Assembly: GCF_006438725.1 (NCBI RefSeq) | Contig: NZ_RCZD01000005.1 | Coordinates: 231,588 to 295,587 of the forward strand | Reading direction: 5' to 3' | Source: Ewingella americana | Lineage (GTDB): Bacteria; Pseudomonadota; Gammaproteobacteria; Enterobacterales; Enterobacteriaceae | DNA: 64,000 bases | Shown here: positions 8,658-17,295 of the stretch, piece by piece | How positions within the stretch are numbered: the stretch's first letter is position 1 | Layout: every line of letters begins with the position of its first letter | Program-made: the position numbers and the translations under genes | The notes under the pieces: generated by a model | The model's database searches: none | The model's input: only the letters and a program-made list of their open reading frames with translations | Told to the model about the DNA's origin: nothing

Positions 8658-10040
8658 GTGGCAAAAGCAGCAAAACGGGCATTTGTGTGTAATGAATGCG
8701 GCGCAGATTATCCGCGTTGGCAGGGGCAATGCAGTGCCTGTCAGGCCTGGAACTCCATTACCGAAATCCGTTTGTCGGCGTCGCCGACCGTGGCCCGCAA
8801 CGAACGTCTGACGGGTTATGCCGGTGACACTGGCGTCAGCCGGGTGCAGAAACTGTCGGATATCAGTCTCGATGAGATGCCGCGCTTTAGCACCGGTTTC
8901 AAAGAATTTGACCGCGTACTTGGTGGCGGCGTGGTACCGGGCAGTGCGATTTTGATCGGCGGTAACCCTGGTGCGGGTAAAAGTACGCTGCTGTTGCAGA
9001 TTTTATGCAGCCTCGGCGAAAGCATGAAAACCCTCTACGTCACCGGCGAAGAGTCTCTGCAACAGGTGGCGATGCGTGCACACCGTCTGGGCTTGCCGAC
9101 GGCCAACATGAATATGTTGTCTGAAACCAGCATCGAACAGATCTGCCTGATTGCCGATCAGGAAAAGCCGAAACTGATGGTGATCGACTCCATTCAGGTC
9201 ATGCACATGTCGGACATCCAGTCCTCGCCCGGCACGGTGGCGCAGGTGCGTGAAACTGCCGCTTATCTGACGCGCTTCGCCAAAACGCGCGGCGTGGCAA
9301 TTGTCATGGTCGGCCACGTGACCAAAGATGGTTCGCTGGCCGGGCCGAAAGTGCTTGAGCACTGTATCGACTGCTCGGTGATGCTCGACGGCGATGCCGA
9401 CTCCCGCTTTCGCACCTTGCGCAGCCATAAAAACCGCTTCGGCGCGGTCAACGAGTTGGGCGTTTTTGCCATGACTGAGCAGGGGCTGCGCGAAGTCAGC
9501 AACCCTTCCGCTATTTTCCTCAGCCGGGGTGATGAGATCACCTCGGGCAGCTCGGTGATGGTGTTGTGGGAAGGCACGCGACCGCTGCTGGTCGAAATTC
9601 AGGCGCTGGTGGATCACTCGATGATGGGCAACCCGCGTCGTGTGGCCGTGGGCCTGGAACAGAATCGGCTGGCGATTCTCCTGGCGGTGCTGCACCGTCA
9701 CGGTGGTTTGCAAATGGCCGACCAGGATGTGTTCGTCAACGTAGTCGGTGGCGTGAAAGTGACTGAAACCAGCGCCGACTTAGCCCTGTTGTTGTCGCTG
9801 GTGTCGAGCCTGCGCGACCGTCCGCTACCGCATGATTTGGTGGTGTTTGGCGAAGTCGGGTTGGCGGGGGAAATTCGCCCGGTGCCGAGCGGCCAGGAGC
9901 GGATTGCTGAAGCGTCCAAGCACGGCTTCAAGCGCGCCATTGTCCCTCACGCCAATGTGCCGAAAAAACTGCCTGTCGGGATGCAGGTCTTCGGGGTCAA
10001 GAAGTTGGCGGATGCGCTGGCCCTCCTCGACGATCTGTAA
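8658..10040 (+). CDS. radA: DNA repair protein RadA (Sms)
   Basis: A RecA-like ATPase that promotes branch migration of recombination intermediates. At 460 residues it equals E. coli RadA. In order: a C4 zinc finger (C11, C14, C25, C28), Walker A 'GGNPGAGKST' with K108, the RadA-specific 'KNRFG' motif at 258-262, and a Lon-protease-like C-terminal domain from about 290 without a protease dyad that I can identify. It lies between serB and nadR as in E. coli. Confidence 0.97.
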   Translation: MAKAAKRAFVCNECGADYPRWQGQCSACQAWNSITEIRLSASPTVARNERLTGYAGDTGVSRVQKLSDISLDEMPRFSTGFKEFDRVLGGGVVPGSAILIGGNPGAGKSTLLLQILCSLGESMKTLYVTGEESLQQVAMRAHRLGLPTANMNMLSETSIEQICLIADQEKPKLMVIDSIQVMHMSDIQSSPGTVAQVRETAAYLTRFAKTRGVAIVMVGHVTKDGSLAGPKVLEHCIDCSVMLDGDADSRFRTLRSHKNRFGAVNELGVFAMTEQGLREVSNPSAIFLSRGDEITSGSSVMVLWEGTRPLLVEIQALVDHSMMGNPRRVAVGLEQNRLAILLAVLHRHGGLQMADQDVFVNVVGGVKVTETSADLALLLSLVSSLRDRPLPHDLVVFGEVGLAGEIRPVPSGQERIAEASKHGFKRAIVPHANVPKKLPVGMQVFGVKKLADALALLDDL

Positions 10041-10082
10041 CAACGTCAAGATGTTCCTCTGCCCCTAAGCTGTGCTATTTTT

Positions 10083-10100
10083 TGTTTAGCAAACTAAACA
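10083..10100. promoter_or_regulatory. NadR operator upstream of nadR
   Basis: TGTTTA-N6-TAAACA is an exact match to the NadR box known from nadA, nadB and pncB. It ends 20 bp before the nadR start codon, so it probably mediates autorepression when NAD is sufficient. Confidence 0.75.
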
Positions 10101-10120
10101 CCTGAGGGAGAGGACAAGGT

Positions 10121-11377
10121 ATGTCTCAGTTCGATTATCTAAAAACGGCCATTAAACAACAGGGATGTACATTACAGCAGGTGGCTCAGGCCAGCGGCAT
10201 GACCAAAGGCTATTTGAGCCAATTGTTGAATGCCAAAATCAAAAGCCCGAGCGCACAGAAGCTGGAAGCCTTACACCGTTTCCTCGATCTGGAATTCCCG
10301 CGCCGGGAGAAAAAAATTGGCGTGGTGTTTGGTAAGTTTTACCCGCTGCACACCGGCCACATCTATTTGATTCAGCGCGCCTGCAGTCAGGTGGATGAAT
10401 TGCATATTGTCATGGGCTATGACGAGCCCCGCGACCGCACCCTGTTTGAAAACAGTTCGATGTCACAACAGCCGACGGTCAGTGACCGGCTGCGCTGGCT
10501 GCTACAAACCTTTAAATATCAGAAAAATATTCATATTCATTCGTTCAATGAAGAAGGAATGGAGCCGTACCCGCACGGCTGGGATGTCTGGAGCCGTGGC
10601 ATCACCGACTTTATGGAGAAGAAGGGGATTCATCCGAATACTATTTACTCCAGTGAAGAGAATGATGCCCCGCAGTATCGCGAGCATCTGGGCATTGATA
10701 CTGTACTCATCGACCCTAAGCGATCATTTATGAAAATCAGCGGGTCGCAGATCCGTCAGGATCCCTTCCGCTACTGGGACTATATTCCGACCGAAGTGAA
10801 GCCGTTTTTTGTGCGCACAGTGGCGGTGCTGGGGGGGGAGTCGAGCGGAAAATCCACGCTGGTCAATAAATTAGCCAATATTTTCAATACGACCAGTGCC
10901 TGGGAATATGGACGCGATTATGTCTTCTCGCATCTGGGCGGTGATGAAATGGCGCTGCAATATTCCGACTACGATAAAATCGCGCTGGGTCAGGCGCAGT
11001 ACATTGATTTTGCGGTTAAATATGCCAATAAAGTCGCCTTTATCGATACCGACTTTCTGACCACACAAGCGTTTTGCCAGAAATACGAAGGCCGCGAGCA
11101 TCCATTTGTACAGGCGCTGATGGATGAATACCGCTTTGATCTGGTGATCCTGCTGGAAAATAACACCCCCTGGGTGGCCGACGGTTTACGCAGCCTGGGT
11201 AGCACCACGGACCGCATGTCATTCCAGAATCTGTTGATCGACATGCTAAAGCAAAATGGCGTCAATTATATTCACGTCGAATCCTCGGACTACGATCAGC
11301 GTTTCCTCGAATGTGTCGAGCTGGTGCAAACTATGCTAGCCGCTGACACAACCCGCGTCCGCGATCCGCTAGAGTGA
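10121..11377 (+). CDS. nadR: NadR: NAD repressor, NMN adenylyltransferase and nicotinamide riboside kinase
   Basis: 418 residues (E. coli 410), trifunctional. Residues about 8-58 form an XRE-type helix-turn-helix ('TLQQVAQASGMTKGYLSQLLNAK'). 'GVVFGKFYPLHTGH' at 67-80 is the nucleotidylyltransferase motif of the NMN adenylyltransferase domain. 'GGESSGKST' with Walker A K244 starts the ribosylnicotinamide kinase domain. It senses NAD, represses NAD synthesis genes and salvages nicotinamide riboside. A perfect NadR box sits directly before it. A strong terminator follows at 11416. Confidence 0.96.
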   Translation: MSQFDYLKTAIKQQGCTLQQVAQASGMTKGYLSQLLNAKIKSPSAQKLEALHRFLDLEFPRREKKIGVVFGKFYPLHTGHIYLIQRACSQVDELHIVMGYDEPRDRTLFENSSMSQQPTVSDRLRWLLQTFKYQKNIHIHSFNEEGMEPYPHGWDVWSRGITDFMEKKGIHPNTIYSSEENDAPQYREHLGIDTVLIDPKRSFMKISGSQIRQDPFRYWDYIPTEVKPFFVRTVAVLGGESSGKSTLVNKLANIFNTTSAWEYGRDYVFSHLGGDEMALQYSDYDKIALGQAQYIDFAVKYANKVAFIDTDFLTTQAFCQKYEGREHPFVQALMDEYRFDLVILLENNTPWVADGLRSLGSTTDRMSFQNLLIDMLKQNGVNYIHVESSDYDQRFLECVELVQTMLAADTTRVRDPLE

Positions 11378-11415
11378 AGCCCGCGGCAGTGCCAGCCTCT
11401 TCAGAATCATACCTG

Positions 11416-11449
11416 ATGCCCCAGGCTGAGACGTCGGGGCATTTTTATT
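11416..11449 (+). terminator. Rho-independent terminator after nadR
   Basis: ATGCCCC (11416-11422) pairs with GGGGCAT (11436-11442), followed by TTTTATTT. It closes the serB-radA-nadR group. Confidence 0.85.
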
Positions 11450-11746
11450 TGAATCGCTGATATAAATTAGTGTGATGAATATAAAATGCTTCATTTATTT
11501 ATTCTGCGTATGAAACCTAATCCTCATTTTAATTAAACATTAATTAATGTGGCATATGACATTTTTTAAAAATTAACTCATCTGCTTCAATGAGTTAAAA
11601 AAATTATATTTCAGCCTGATTTTATTACGCATTTAATGCGTAAAGCCCTGCCTGAAAATAAAAATAGAGTGTCCCGGTTGAGTGTTATTTCGCGGATTAT
11701 ACTTACCCGAAATGCCTGCTGGGGCGGGCTTTATAAGGTGAGCAGA
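11450..11746. promoter_or_regulatory. AT-rich leader of the DUF3300 gene with two palindromes
   Basis: This stretch is markedly AT-rich compared with its neighbours and has no convincing gene. TTAACTCAT (11573-11581) pairs with ATGAGTTAA (11590-11598). TTACGCAT (11625-11632) pairs with ATGCGTAA (11636-11643) around a 3-nt loop. Either could be an operator or an mRNA hairpin in the leader of the DUF3300 gene. The first, read on the minus strand, is followed by a T-run and could also act as a terminator. Confidence 0.5.
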
Positions 11747-13270
11747 ATGAATTCATCGTTCAAGTTCTGGGGTACGGCACTGGCCTGTGGTGTGGGGGCG
11801 TTTGTGCTGGCCAGTGTGCTGTTTATTAAAGGCTGGTTTCCTGTCAATTCGCAGGCAGAAGTCGTGCCTGTGCAAGTGAGCACGCAGCCAGTACCGGTCA
11901 GCGCAGCACCGGTTGCTGCCGTAGCCGTGCCAGCCACGGCGGCGGCACCTGCACCGGCCGCGTATACGCAGGCACAAATCGATCAATGGGTCGCCCCTGT
12001 GGCGCTCTATCCCGATACCTTGCTGTCGCAGGTGCTGATGGCTTCAACCTATCCGACAAACGTCATTCAGGCCGAACAGTGGTCGCGGGATCATCCGCAG
12101 TTGCAGGGAGATGCAGCGGTCAAAGCCGCAGCCAGTGAGCCTTGGGATCCTAGCGTGAAATCGCTGGTCGCTTTCCCGCAGTTGCTGGCTTTGATGGGGG
12201 AGGATCCGGTGTGGGTGCAAAATCTTGGCAATTTGTTTTTGGCGCAACCGGCTGACCTGATGGATAGCGTGCAGAAATTCCGCCAGATTGCCCAAAAGAG
12301 CGGGGCACTGAAAAGTACACCGCAGCAAAAAGTTACCGTTAAGCCTGCTGCAACTGGCAATACGACGGTGGTGAACGCCGCGCCGCAAACCATCATTATT
12401 GAATCTGCCGATCCGCAGGTGGTGTACGTGCCGAGCTATAACCCGAATGTGGTGTATGGCACCTGGCCGACACCGGCCTATCCGCCGGTCTATTTGCCAC
12501 CACCGCCGGGCGAGCAGTTTGTTAACGGCGTCGTGTCCGGCATCGGTTTTGGGGTCGGCGTGGCGGCAACCTACGCTATCTTTGGTAATATTGACTGGGA
12601 TGACGACCATCATCACGATGATGGGCACCACGACGACGGCCATCATGGCGGTCAGCCGGGTAATTTCGTTAACGTGAATGTGAATAACTACAACCGTATC
12701 ACCGGTAACAATGATCATATTTCCGGCAATAGCAGTATGGCGAATCATTCCGACCTACCGAACAGCTTCAACTGGCAGCATAATCCCGCTTACAATACGG
12801 GCGTGCCAAACCCGGTGGCTCACTTGAGTGGCGCTACGCAGAATCAGGCGTTGAACCGGGTGGCCCAGCGGAGCAATTATCGTGGTTTTGACGCCGCGAC
12901 GACCGGCCAGACCCGTGAGCAGCGTCGCCAGCAGGCAGCGTCAGTGATGAACAGCCATGAAGGGCGGACAGCAACAACTGCGCCACGCTCAGTGCCTTCA
13001 TCTAATAATAATCTGGCCAACCGCGCGCAGGTGAACTCCGGTTCCAGCCGCCAGATGCCAGCTCAGTACCGTAACCATCAGCAGATGCAAAACTCGCATC
13101 CGGGTAACAACATGAACCTGTCACACAGTTCGGTATTTAGCGGTAACTCCAGCCGTTCGCCGTCGTGGCAGCAGCAACAGGCGCGCGGCAATCAAAGCCG
13201 TCAGCAAATGCATGATGTTATGCGCTCACGCCCTGCCAACGCAGAGCCCGTGCATCTGCACCGTCGCTAG
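11747..13270 (+). CDS. DUF3300 domain protein, membrane-anchored, histidine-rich
   Basis: A 507-residue protein of the DUF3300 family (E. coli YacH carries this domain); the function is unknown. A hydrophobic segment at about 8-27 may be a signal anchor, followed by an Ala/Pro/Val-rich linker. The conserved core is recognisable by 'QIDQWVAPVALYPDTLLSQVLMASTYP' (broken here only as an identifier) and by 'DPQVVYVPSYNPNVVYG'. A His/Asp cluster lies at about 284-304 and could bind metal. The C-terminal 200 residues are Asn/Gln/Ser-rich and low in complexity. ATG 11747 follows AAGG at 11735 and puts the hydrophobic segment at the N-terminus; an earlier start at 11636 would bury it. It is 17 bp ahead of a DUF2950 gene. 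Confidence 0.8.
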   Translation: MNSSFKFWGTALACGVGAFVLASVLFIKGWFPVNSQAEVVPVQVSTQPVPVSAAPVAAVAVPATAAAPAPAAYTQAQIDQWVAPVALYPDTLLSQVLMASTYPTNVIQAEQWSRDHPQLQGDAAVKAAASEPWDPSVKSLVAFPQLLALMGEDPVWVQNLGNLFLAQPADLMDSVQKFRQIAQKSGALKSTPQQKVTVKPAATGNTTVVNAAPQTIIIESADPQVVYVPSYNPNVVYGTWPTPAYPPVYLPPPPGEQFVNGVVSGIGFGVGVAATYAIFGNIDWDDDHHHDDGHHDDGHHGGQPGNFVNVNVNNYNRITGNNDHISGNSSMANHSDLPNSFNWQHNPAYNTGVPNPVAHLSGATQNQALNRVAQRSNYRGFDAATTGQTREQRRQQAASVMNSHEGRTATTAPRSVPSSNNNLANRAQVNSGSSRQMPAQYRNHQQMQNSHPGNNMNLSHSSVFSGNSSRSPSWQQQQARGNQSRQQMHDVMRSRPANAEPVHLHRR

Positions 13271-13287
13271 TGCGAAGAGGAAAAGTA

Positions 13288-14154
13288 ATGAATAAATTGA
13301 CCCATATTCTGATCTCGGCGGGGTTGCTGGCGCTGCCTCTGAGTGCTTTCGCACAGCTGTATTTCAGCAGTCCCGATCTGGCGGCTCAGGCGCTGGTGAA
13401 AGCCGTAGACGCACATGATGACGCGGCGTTGCAAAAATTGCTCGGCGATGACTGGCAGGTTTATCTGCCGGAGAAAGACGTCGACCCCGATGCCGTGACG
13501 CGCTTCATGCGCGACTGGAAAGTGTCACACAATTTGGTACTGCAGGGGGATATTGCCCATCTGAACGTGGGCGCTGATAACTGGCAACTGCCGATCCCGA
13601 TGGTTAAAAGCAACGATGGCTGGTCATTTGATATGCAAAAGGGCGCGGCGGAAATTGAAACCCGAGCTATCGGCAGAAATGAATTATCGGCGATTCAGGC
13701 GGTGACGGCCTATACCGATGCGCAGCAGCAATATTGGCAAACCGCAGAGGGTACGTCGCATTATGCGCAAAAGTTGATCAGCAGCGACGGGCAGCGTGAT
13801 GGTCTGTATTGGCCGGTTAAGCAGGGCGAAGTACCCAGCCCGCTTGGTCCTGCGTTTGGTAACGAGCAGCCCGGTTCTGAGTATCACGGCTACCACTTCA
13901 GGATCCTGATGCAGCAGGGAAAAAATGCAGAAGGCGGCGCTCTTAACTATGTTGATAACGGCCTGATGACCAAAGGTTTTGCGCTGATCGCCTGGCCGGT
14001 TTCCTACGGACACACCGGGATCACCAGCTTTATGATCAATCAGAAAGGCGTTGTCTATCAGAAGGATATGGGCGACGACACGGATGCGCAGGCGCGAAAA
14101 ATCGACAGTTTCGACCCCGATGACAGCTGGCAGGCGATTGACGAGCAGCCTTGA
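13288..14154 (+). CDS. DUF2950 family exported protein
   Basis: 288 residues with a clear signal peptide ('MNKLTHILISAGLLALPLSAFA', cleavage near 22), so probably periplasmic. The body resembles DUF2950 proteins: 'SPDLAAQALVKAVDAHD' near the N-terminus, 'WSFDMQKGAAEIETRAIGRNEL' in the middle and 'GFALIAWPVSYGHTG' towards the end. No catalytic motif is apparent. ATG 13288 has GAGGA just before it; an in-frame start at 13270 would overlap the DUF3300 stop. DUF3300 and DUF2950 genes commonly occur as a pair, so the two products probably work together in the envelope. Confidence 0.8.
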   Translation: MNKLTHILISAGLLALPLSAFAQLYFSSPDLAAQALVKAVDAHDDAALQKLLGDDWQVYLPEKDVDPDAVTRFMRDWKVSHNLVLQGDIAHLNVGADNWQLPIPMVKSNDGWSFDMQKGAAEIETRAIGRNELSAIQAVTAYTDAQQQYWQTAEGTSHYAQKLISSDGQRDGLYWPVKQGEVPSPLGPAFGNEQPGSEYHGYHFRILMQQGKNAEGGALNYVDNGLMTKGFALIAWPVSYGHTGITSFMINQKGVVYQKDMGDDTDAQARKIDSFDPDDSWQAIDEQP

Positions 14155-14182
14155 TTTCCCATTATCGGCAGGTAGAAAAGCG

Positions 14183-14214
14183 AACCCCGTAACTTCTGTT
14201 ACGGGGTTTTTCTT
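14183..14214. terminator. Terminator between the DUF2950 gene and the converging oxidoreductase gene
   Basis: CCCCGTAA (14185-14192) pairs with TTACGGGG (14199-14206) around a 6-nt loop and is followed by TTTTTCTTT on the plus strand. The oxidoreductase gene ends only 4 bp beyond it. Confidence 0.85.
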
Positions 14215-14217
14215 TAT

Positions 14218-15219
14218 TTAGAACGCGACAACTACTTTGCCCTGCATATGGCCATCAAGCACTTTGGCATGAGCGGCTTCGATGCTTTCGACGCTCAGGC
14301 CGTGCAGGGTTTCGCTCAGGGTAGTGTGCACTTTGCCTTCATCAACCAGCGCGGCCACCTGTTTGAGGATCTCACCCTGCTCGGCGATGTCCGGTGTATT
14401 GAACATGCTGCGGGTGTACATCAGCTCCCAGTGCAGCGCGGCACTTTTCAGCTTCAGCGTATTCATATCCAGTGGTTTTTCATTTTCGACGATAGTACAG
14501 ATGTGACCCATCGGCGCAATCAGATCGCTGATCGCCGCCCAATGGCCGTCGGTATCGTTCAGGCAAAGAATGAAATCGACCTGTTTGATGTCATGCTTCG
14601 CCAGCTCACCTTTCAGATCTTTATAGTTCACGGTCAGATCCGCACCGCGATCCAGACACCACTGCGCCGATTTCGGGCGTGAGGCTGTGGCGATGACTTT
14701 CACTTTGCTGCGCAGCGAAGCAAACGGGATCGCCAGTGAGCCAACACCGCCGGCACCGCCGATGATCAGCAGGGTTTTGTCGGCTGATGCGTGCTGAATA
14801 TTCAGGTGTTCGAACAGTGCTTCCCAGGCGGTCAGTGCGGTCAGCGGCATCGCGGCAGACTGTGCCCAGTCCAATGTTTTCGGTTTAATCGAAACGATGC
14901 GTGAGTCGATCAACTGCTCAGTGGCGTTGCTGCCGGAGCGGGTAATGTCACCGGCGTACCAGACTTCATCACCCACCTTGAAATTTTTCACCGCGCTGCC
15001 GACGGCTTTGACGATGCCGCTGGCATCCCAACCCAGTACTTTCGGTGCATCCAGACCGCTTTTCTGCACGCCTTTATGCACTTTGGTATCGACCGGATTG
15101 ATTGATACGGCTTTCACTTCAACCAGCAGATCACATTCTTTGGCAACGGGCTGCGGTAATTCGATGGCAATGAAATGTGCCGGGTCTTTTGGGTTCACTG
15201 CGATGGCTTTAATAGACAT
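14218..15219 (-). CDS. Zinc-type alcohol dehydrogenase-like oxidoreductase (quinone oxidoreductase type)
   Basis: A 333-residue medium-chain dehydrogenase/reductase. The GroES-like domain shows 'SINPVDTKVHKG' at 39-50 and 'LGWDASGIV', where true zinc alcohol dehydrogenases have Cys and His ligands. These are missing, so this is a zinc-free, quinone-oxidoreductase-like member. The NAD(P) fold has 'GGAGGVGS' at 154-161. The substrate cannot be told. It stands alone between the DUF pair and ettA, with a start at 15219 preceded by GAGGATT on the minus strand. No regulator lies next to it. Confidence 0.8.
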   Translation of the reverse strand: MSIKAIAVNPKDPAHFIAIELPQPVAKECDLLVEVKAVSINPVDTKVHKGVQKSGLDAPKVLGWDASGIVKAVGSAVKNFKVGDEVWYAGDITRSGSNATEQLIDSRIVSIKPKTLDWAQSAAMPLTALTAWEALFEHLNIQHASADKTLLIIGGAGGVGSLAIPFASLRSKVKVIATASRPKSAQWCLDRGADLTVNYKDLKGELAKHDIKQVDFILCLNDTDGHWAAISDLIAPMGHICTIVENEKPLDMNTLKLKSAALHWELMYTRSMFNTPDIAEQGEILKQVAALVDEGKVHTTLSETLHGLSVESIEAAHAKVLDGHMQGKVVVAF

Positions 15220-15367
15220 TAGAAATCCTCCATTGGGTATACAGACAGTCTAGCCCTGATGCGCAGGCCTGCTCTATTGATTTTATGCTGTAAGAATTGG
15301 GTTTTTCTATGGATGGAAGAGGAGGGACTGCGGGCTAACATTTTATTTTTTAGGGTAAAAATAACCA

Positions 15368-15395
15368 TAAAATAAAAAGGCCCGTTTCCGGGCCT
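15368..15395 (-). terminator. Terminator of ettA
   Basis: On the minus strand AGGCCCG, a GAAA loop and CGGGCCT are followed by TTTTATTTT, about 20 bp after the ettA stop. Confidence 0.85.
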
Positions 15396-15414
15396 CACTA
15401 TTTCAGGAAGATGA

Positions 15415-17082
15415 TTACTTGATCAACTTCTTGTACTTGATGCGCTTCGGCTCTAACGCTTCGGCACCTAAAGTCCGCTTTTTGTACTCTTCGTATTCGG
15501 TGAAGTTACCTTCGAAGAATTCAACTTTACCTTCATCCTGATAATCGAGGATGTGGGTGGCTATACGGTCAAGGAACCAACGGTCATGGGAGATGACCAT
15601 GGCGCAGCCTGGGAACTCCAGCAAGGCGTTTTCCAGTGCGCGCAGAGTTTCGATGTCGAGGTCGTTGGTTGGTTCATCGAGCAGCAACATGTTACCGCCA
15701 ACCTGCAGTAGTTTGGCCAGATGCAGACGACCACGCTCACCACCGGACAGCTCACCAACGCGTTTACCCTGATCAACCCCTTTGAAGTTGAAGCGGCCGA
15801 CGTAGGCACGGCTTGGCATTTCGGTGGTGCCGATGCGCATGATGTCCTGACCACCGGACACTTCTTCCCAGACGGTTTTGCTGTTGTCCATGGAATCACG
15901 GAACTGATCAACCGACGCCAGTTTGACGGTGTCTCCCAGTTCGATGGTGCCACTATTTGGCGCTTCCTGGCCCGACATCATACGGAACAGCGTGGATTTA
16001 CCCGCGCCGTTCGGCCCGATAATGCCGACAATCGCGCCTTTCGGCACGGTGAAGGAGAGATCGTCGATCAGAACGCGGTCACCGTAAGACTTGCTCAGGT
16101 TCTTCACTTCAACGACTTTATCCCCCAGGCGTGGGCCAGGTGGAATAAACAGTTCGTTGGTTTCGTTACGTTTTTGGTATTCAGTGCTGTTCAGTTCTTC
16201 GAAGCGAGCCAGACGGGCCTTGCCTTTAGACTGACGGCCTTTCGCGCCCTGACGAACCCACTCCAGCTCTTTCTCGATAGATTTACGACGGGCTGCTTCG
16301 GAAGAGGCTTCCTGTGCCAGACGTTCATCTTTCTGTTCCAGCCAGCTGGAATAGTTACCTTCCCACGGGATCCCTTCGCCGCGGTCAAGTTCGAGGATCC
16401 AACCGGCGACATTATCGAGGAAGTAACGGTCATGGGTGATCGCCACAACGGTACCTTCGAAATCGTGCAGGAAACGTTCCAGCCACGCCACGGATTCTGC
16501 ATCCAGGTGGTTGGTCGGTTCGTCGAGCAGCAGCATGTCTGGTTTTTCCAGCAGCAGGCGGCAAAGCGCAACGCGGCGGCGTTCACCACCGGACAGGGTA
16601 GCGACTTTTGCATCCCAGTCAGCCAGGCGCAGCGCATCAGCGGCGCGTTCCAGCTGGTTGTTCAGGTTATGACCGTCATGTGCCTGAATGATCTCTTCCA
16701 GCTTGCCCTGTTCGGCAGCCAGTTTATCGAAATCTGCTTCTGGATCAGCGTACAGCGTATAAACCTCATCGAGACGTTTTAACGCGCCAACGACTTCGGA
16801 TACCGCTTCTTCCACGGACTCACGCACGGTGTGTTCCATGTTCAGCTGCGGTTCCTGCGGCAGATAACCGATTTTCAGATCTGGCTGCGCACGTGCTTCA
16901 CCTTCGATATCGGTATCGACACCGGCCATGATGCGCAACAGCGTAGATTTACCTGAACCGTTCAAACCCAGCACGCCGATTTTGGCACCAGGGAAGAAAC
17001 TGAGAGAGATATTTTTTAGAATATGACGCTTCGGCGGAACCACTTTGCCGAGGCGATGCATTGAGTATACGTATTGAGCCAC
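15415..17082 (-). CDS. ettA: Energy-dependent translational throttle protein EttA (ABC-F)
   Basis: 555 residues, close to E. coli EttA (YjjK). It binds the ribosomal E site and gates the first elongation step in response to ATP/ADP. There are two ABC modules: Walker A 'GLNGSGKST' at 39-47 and 'GPNGAGKST' near 356, signatures 'LSGGERRR' and 'LSGGERGR', and Walker B 'LLLDEPTNHLD' and 'LLLDEPTNDLD' with both catalytic Glu present. The basic linker with 'RQSKGKARLARFEELN' is the tRNA-interacting P-site motif. The start is GTG (17080-17082) and gives the exact family N-terminus 'MAQYVY'. It has no membrane domain. Confidence 0.97.
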   Translation of the reverse strand: MAQYVYSMHRLGKVVPPKRHILKNISLSFFPGAKIGVLGLNGSGKSTLLRIMAGVDTDIEGEARAQPDLKIGYLPQEPQLNMEHTVRESVEEAVSEVVGALKRLDEVYTLYADPEADFDKLAAEQGKLEEIIQAHDGHNLNNQLERAADALRLADWDAKVATLSGGERRRVALCRLLLEKPDMLLLDEPTNHLDAESVAWLERFLHDFEGTVVAITHDRYFLDNVAGWILELDRGEGIPWEGNYSSWLEQKDERLAQEASSEAARRKSIEKELEWVRQGAKGRQSKGKARLARFEELNSTEYQKRNETNELFIPPGPRLGDKVVEVKNLSKSYGDRVLIDDLSFTVPKGAIVGIIGPNGAGKSTLFRMMSGQEAPNSGTIELGDTVKLASVDQFRDSMDNSKTVWEEVSGGQDIMRIGTTEMPSRAYVGRFNFKGVDQGKRVGELSGGERGRLHLAKLLQVGGNMLLLDEPTNDLDIETLRALENALLEFPGCAMVISHDRWFLDRIATHILDYQDEGKVEFFEGNFTEYEEYKKRTLGAEALEPKRIKYKKLIK

Positions 17083-17295
17083 GTTGTTTTGAGCCTCTTT
17101 CTATGCGAGCCGCACGCTTGCTGCAAAGGACAGGCGCTGCGGCGGATTAAAGTCAGCCCCGCCTGAAAACGGCATGACTGAGAAGTGTTCCGATTGCGAA
17201 GTTTAGCCTGTTTCGCCCCGGTTCCCAACCTTCAACCTCACAGGATGCCAAGTATCTGGTGATTGACTGACTGTGATCGCACTCTGAAATCGCTG

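Noticed and set aside
12044-12748. 234-codon minus-strand frame with repeated Val/Ile/His
   Set aside because: It is antisense to the DUF3300 gene; its composition mirrors the His/Asp cluster.
15721-16782. 353-codon plus-strand frame
   Set aside because: It lies wholly antisense to ettA, whose match to the family is complete; composition is that of a shadow frame.
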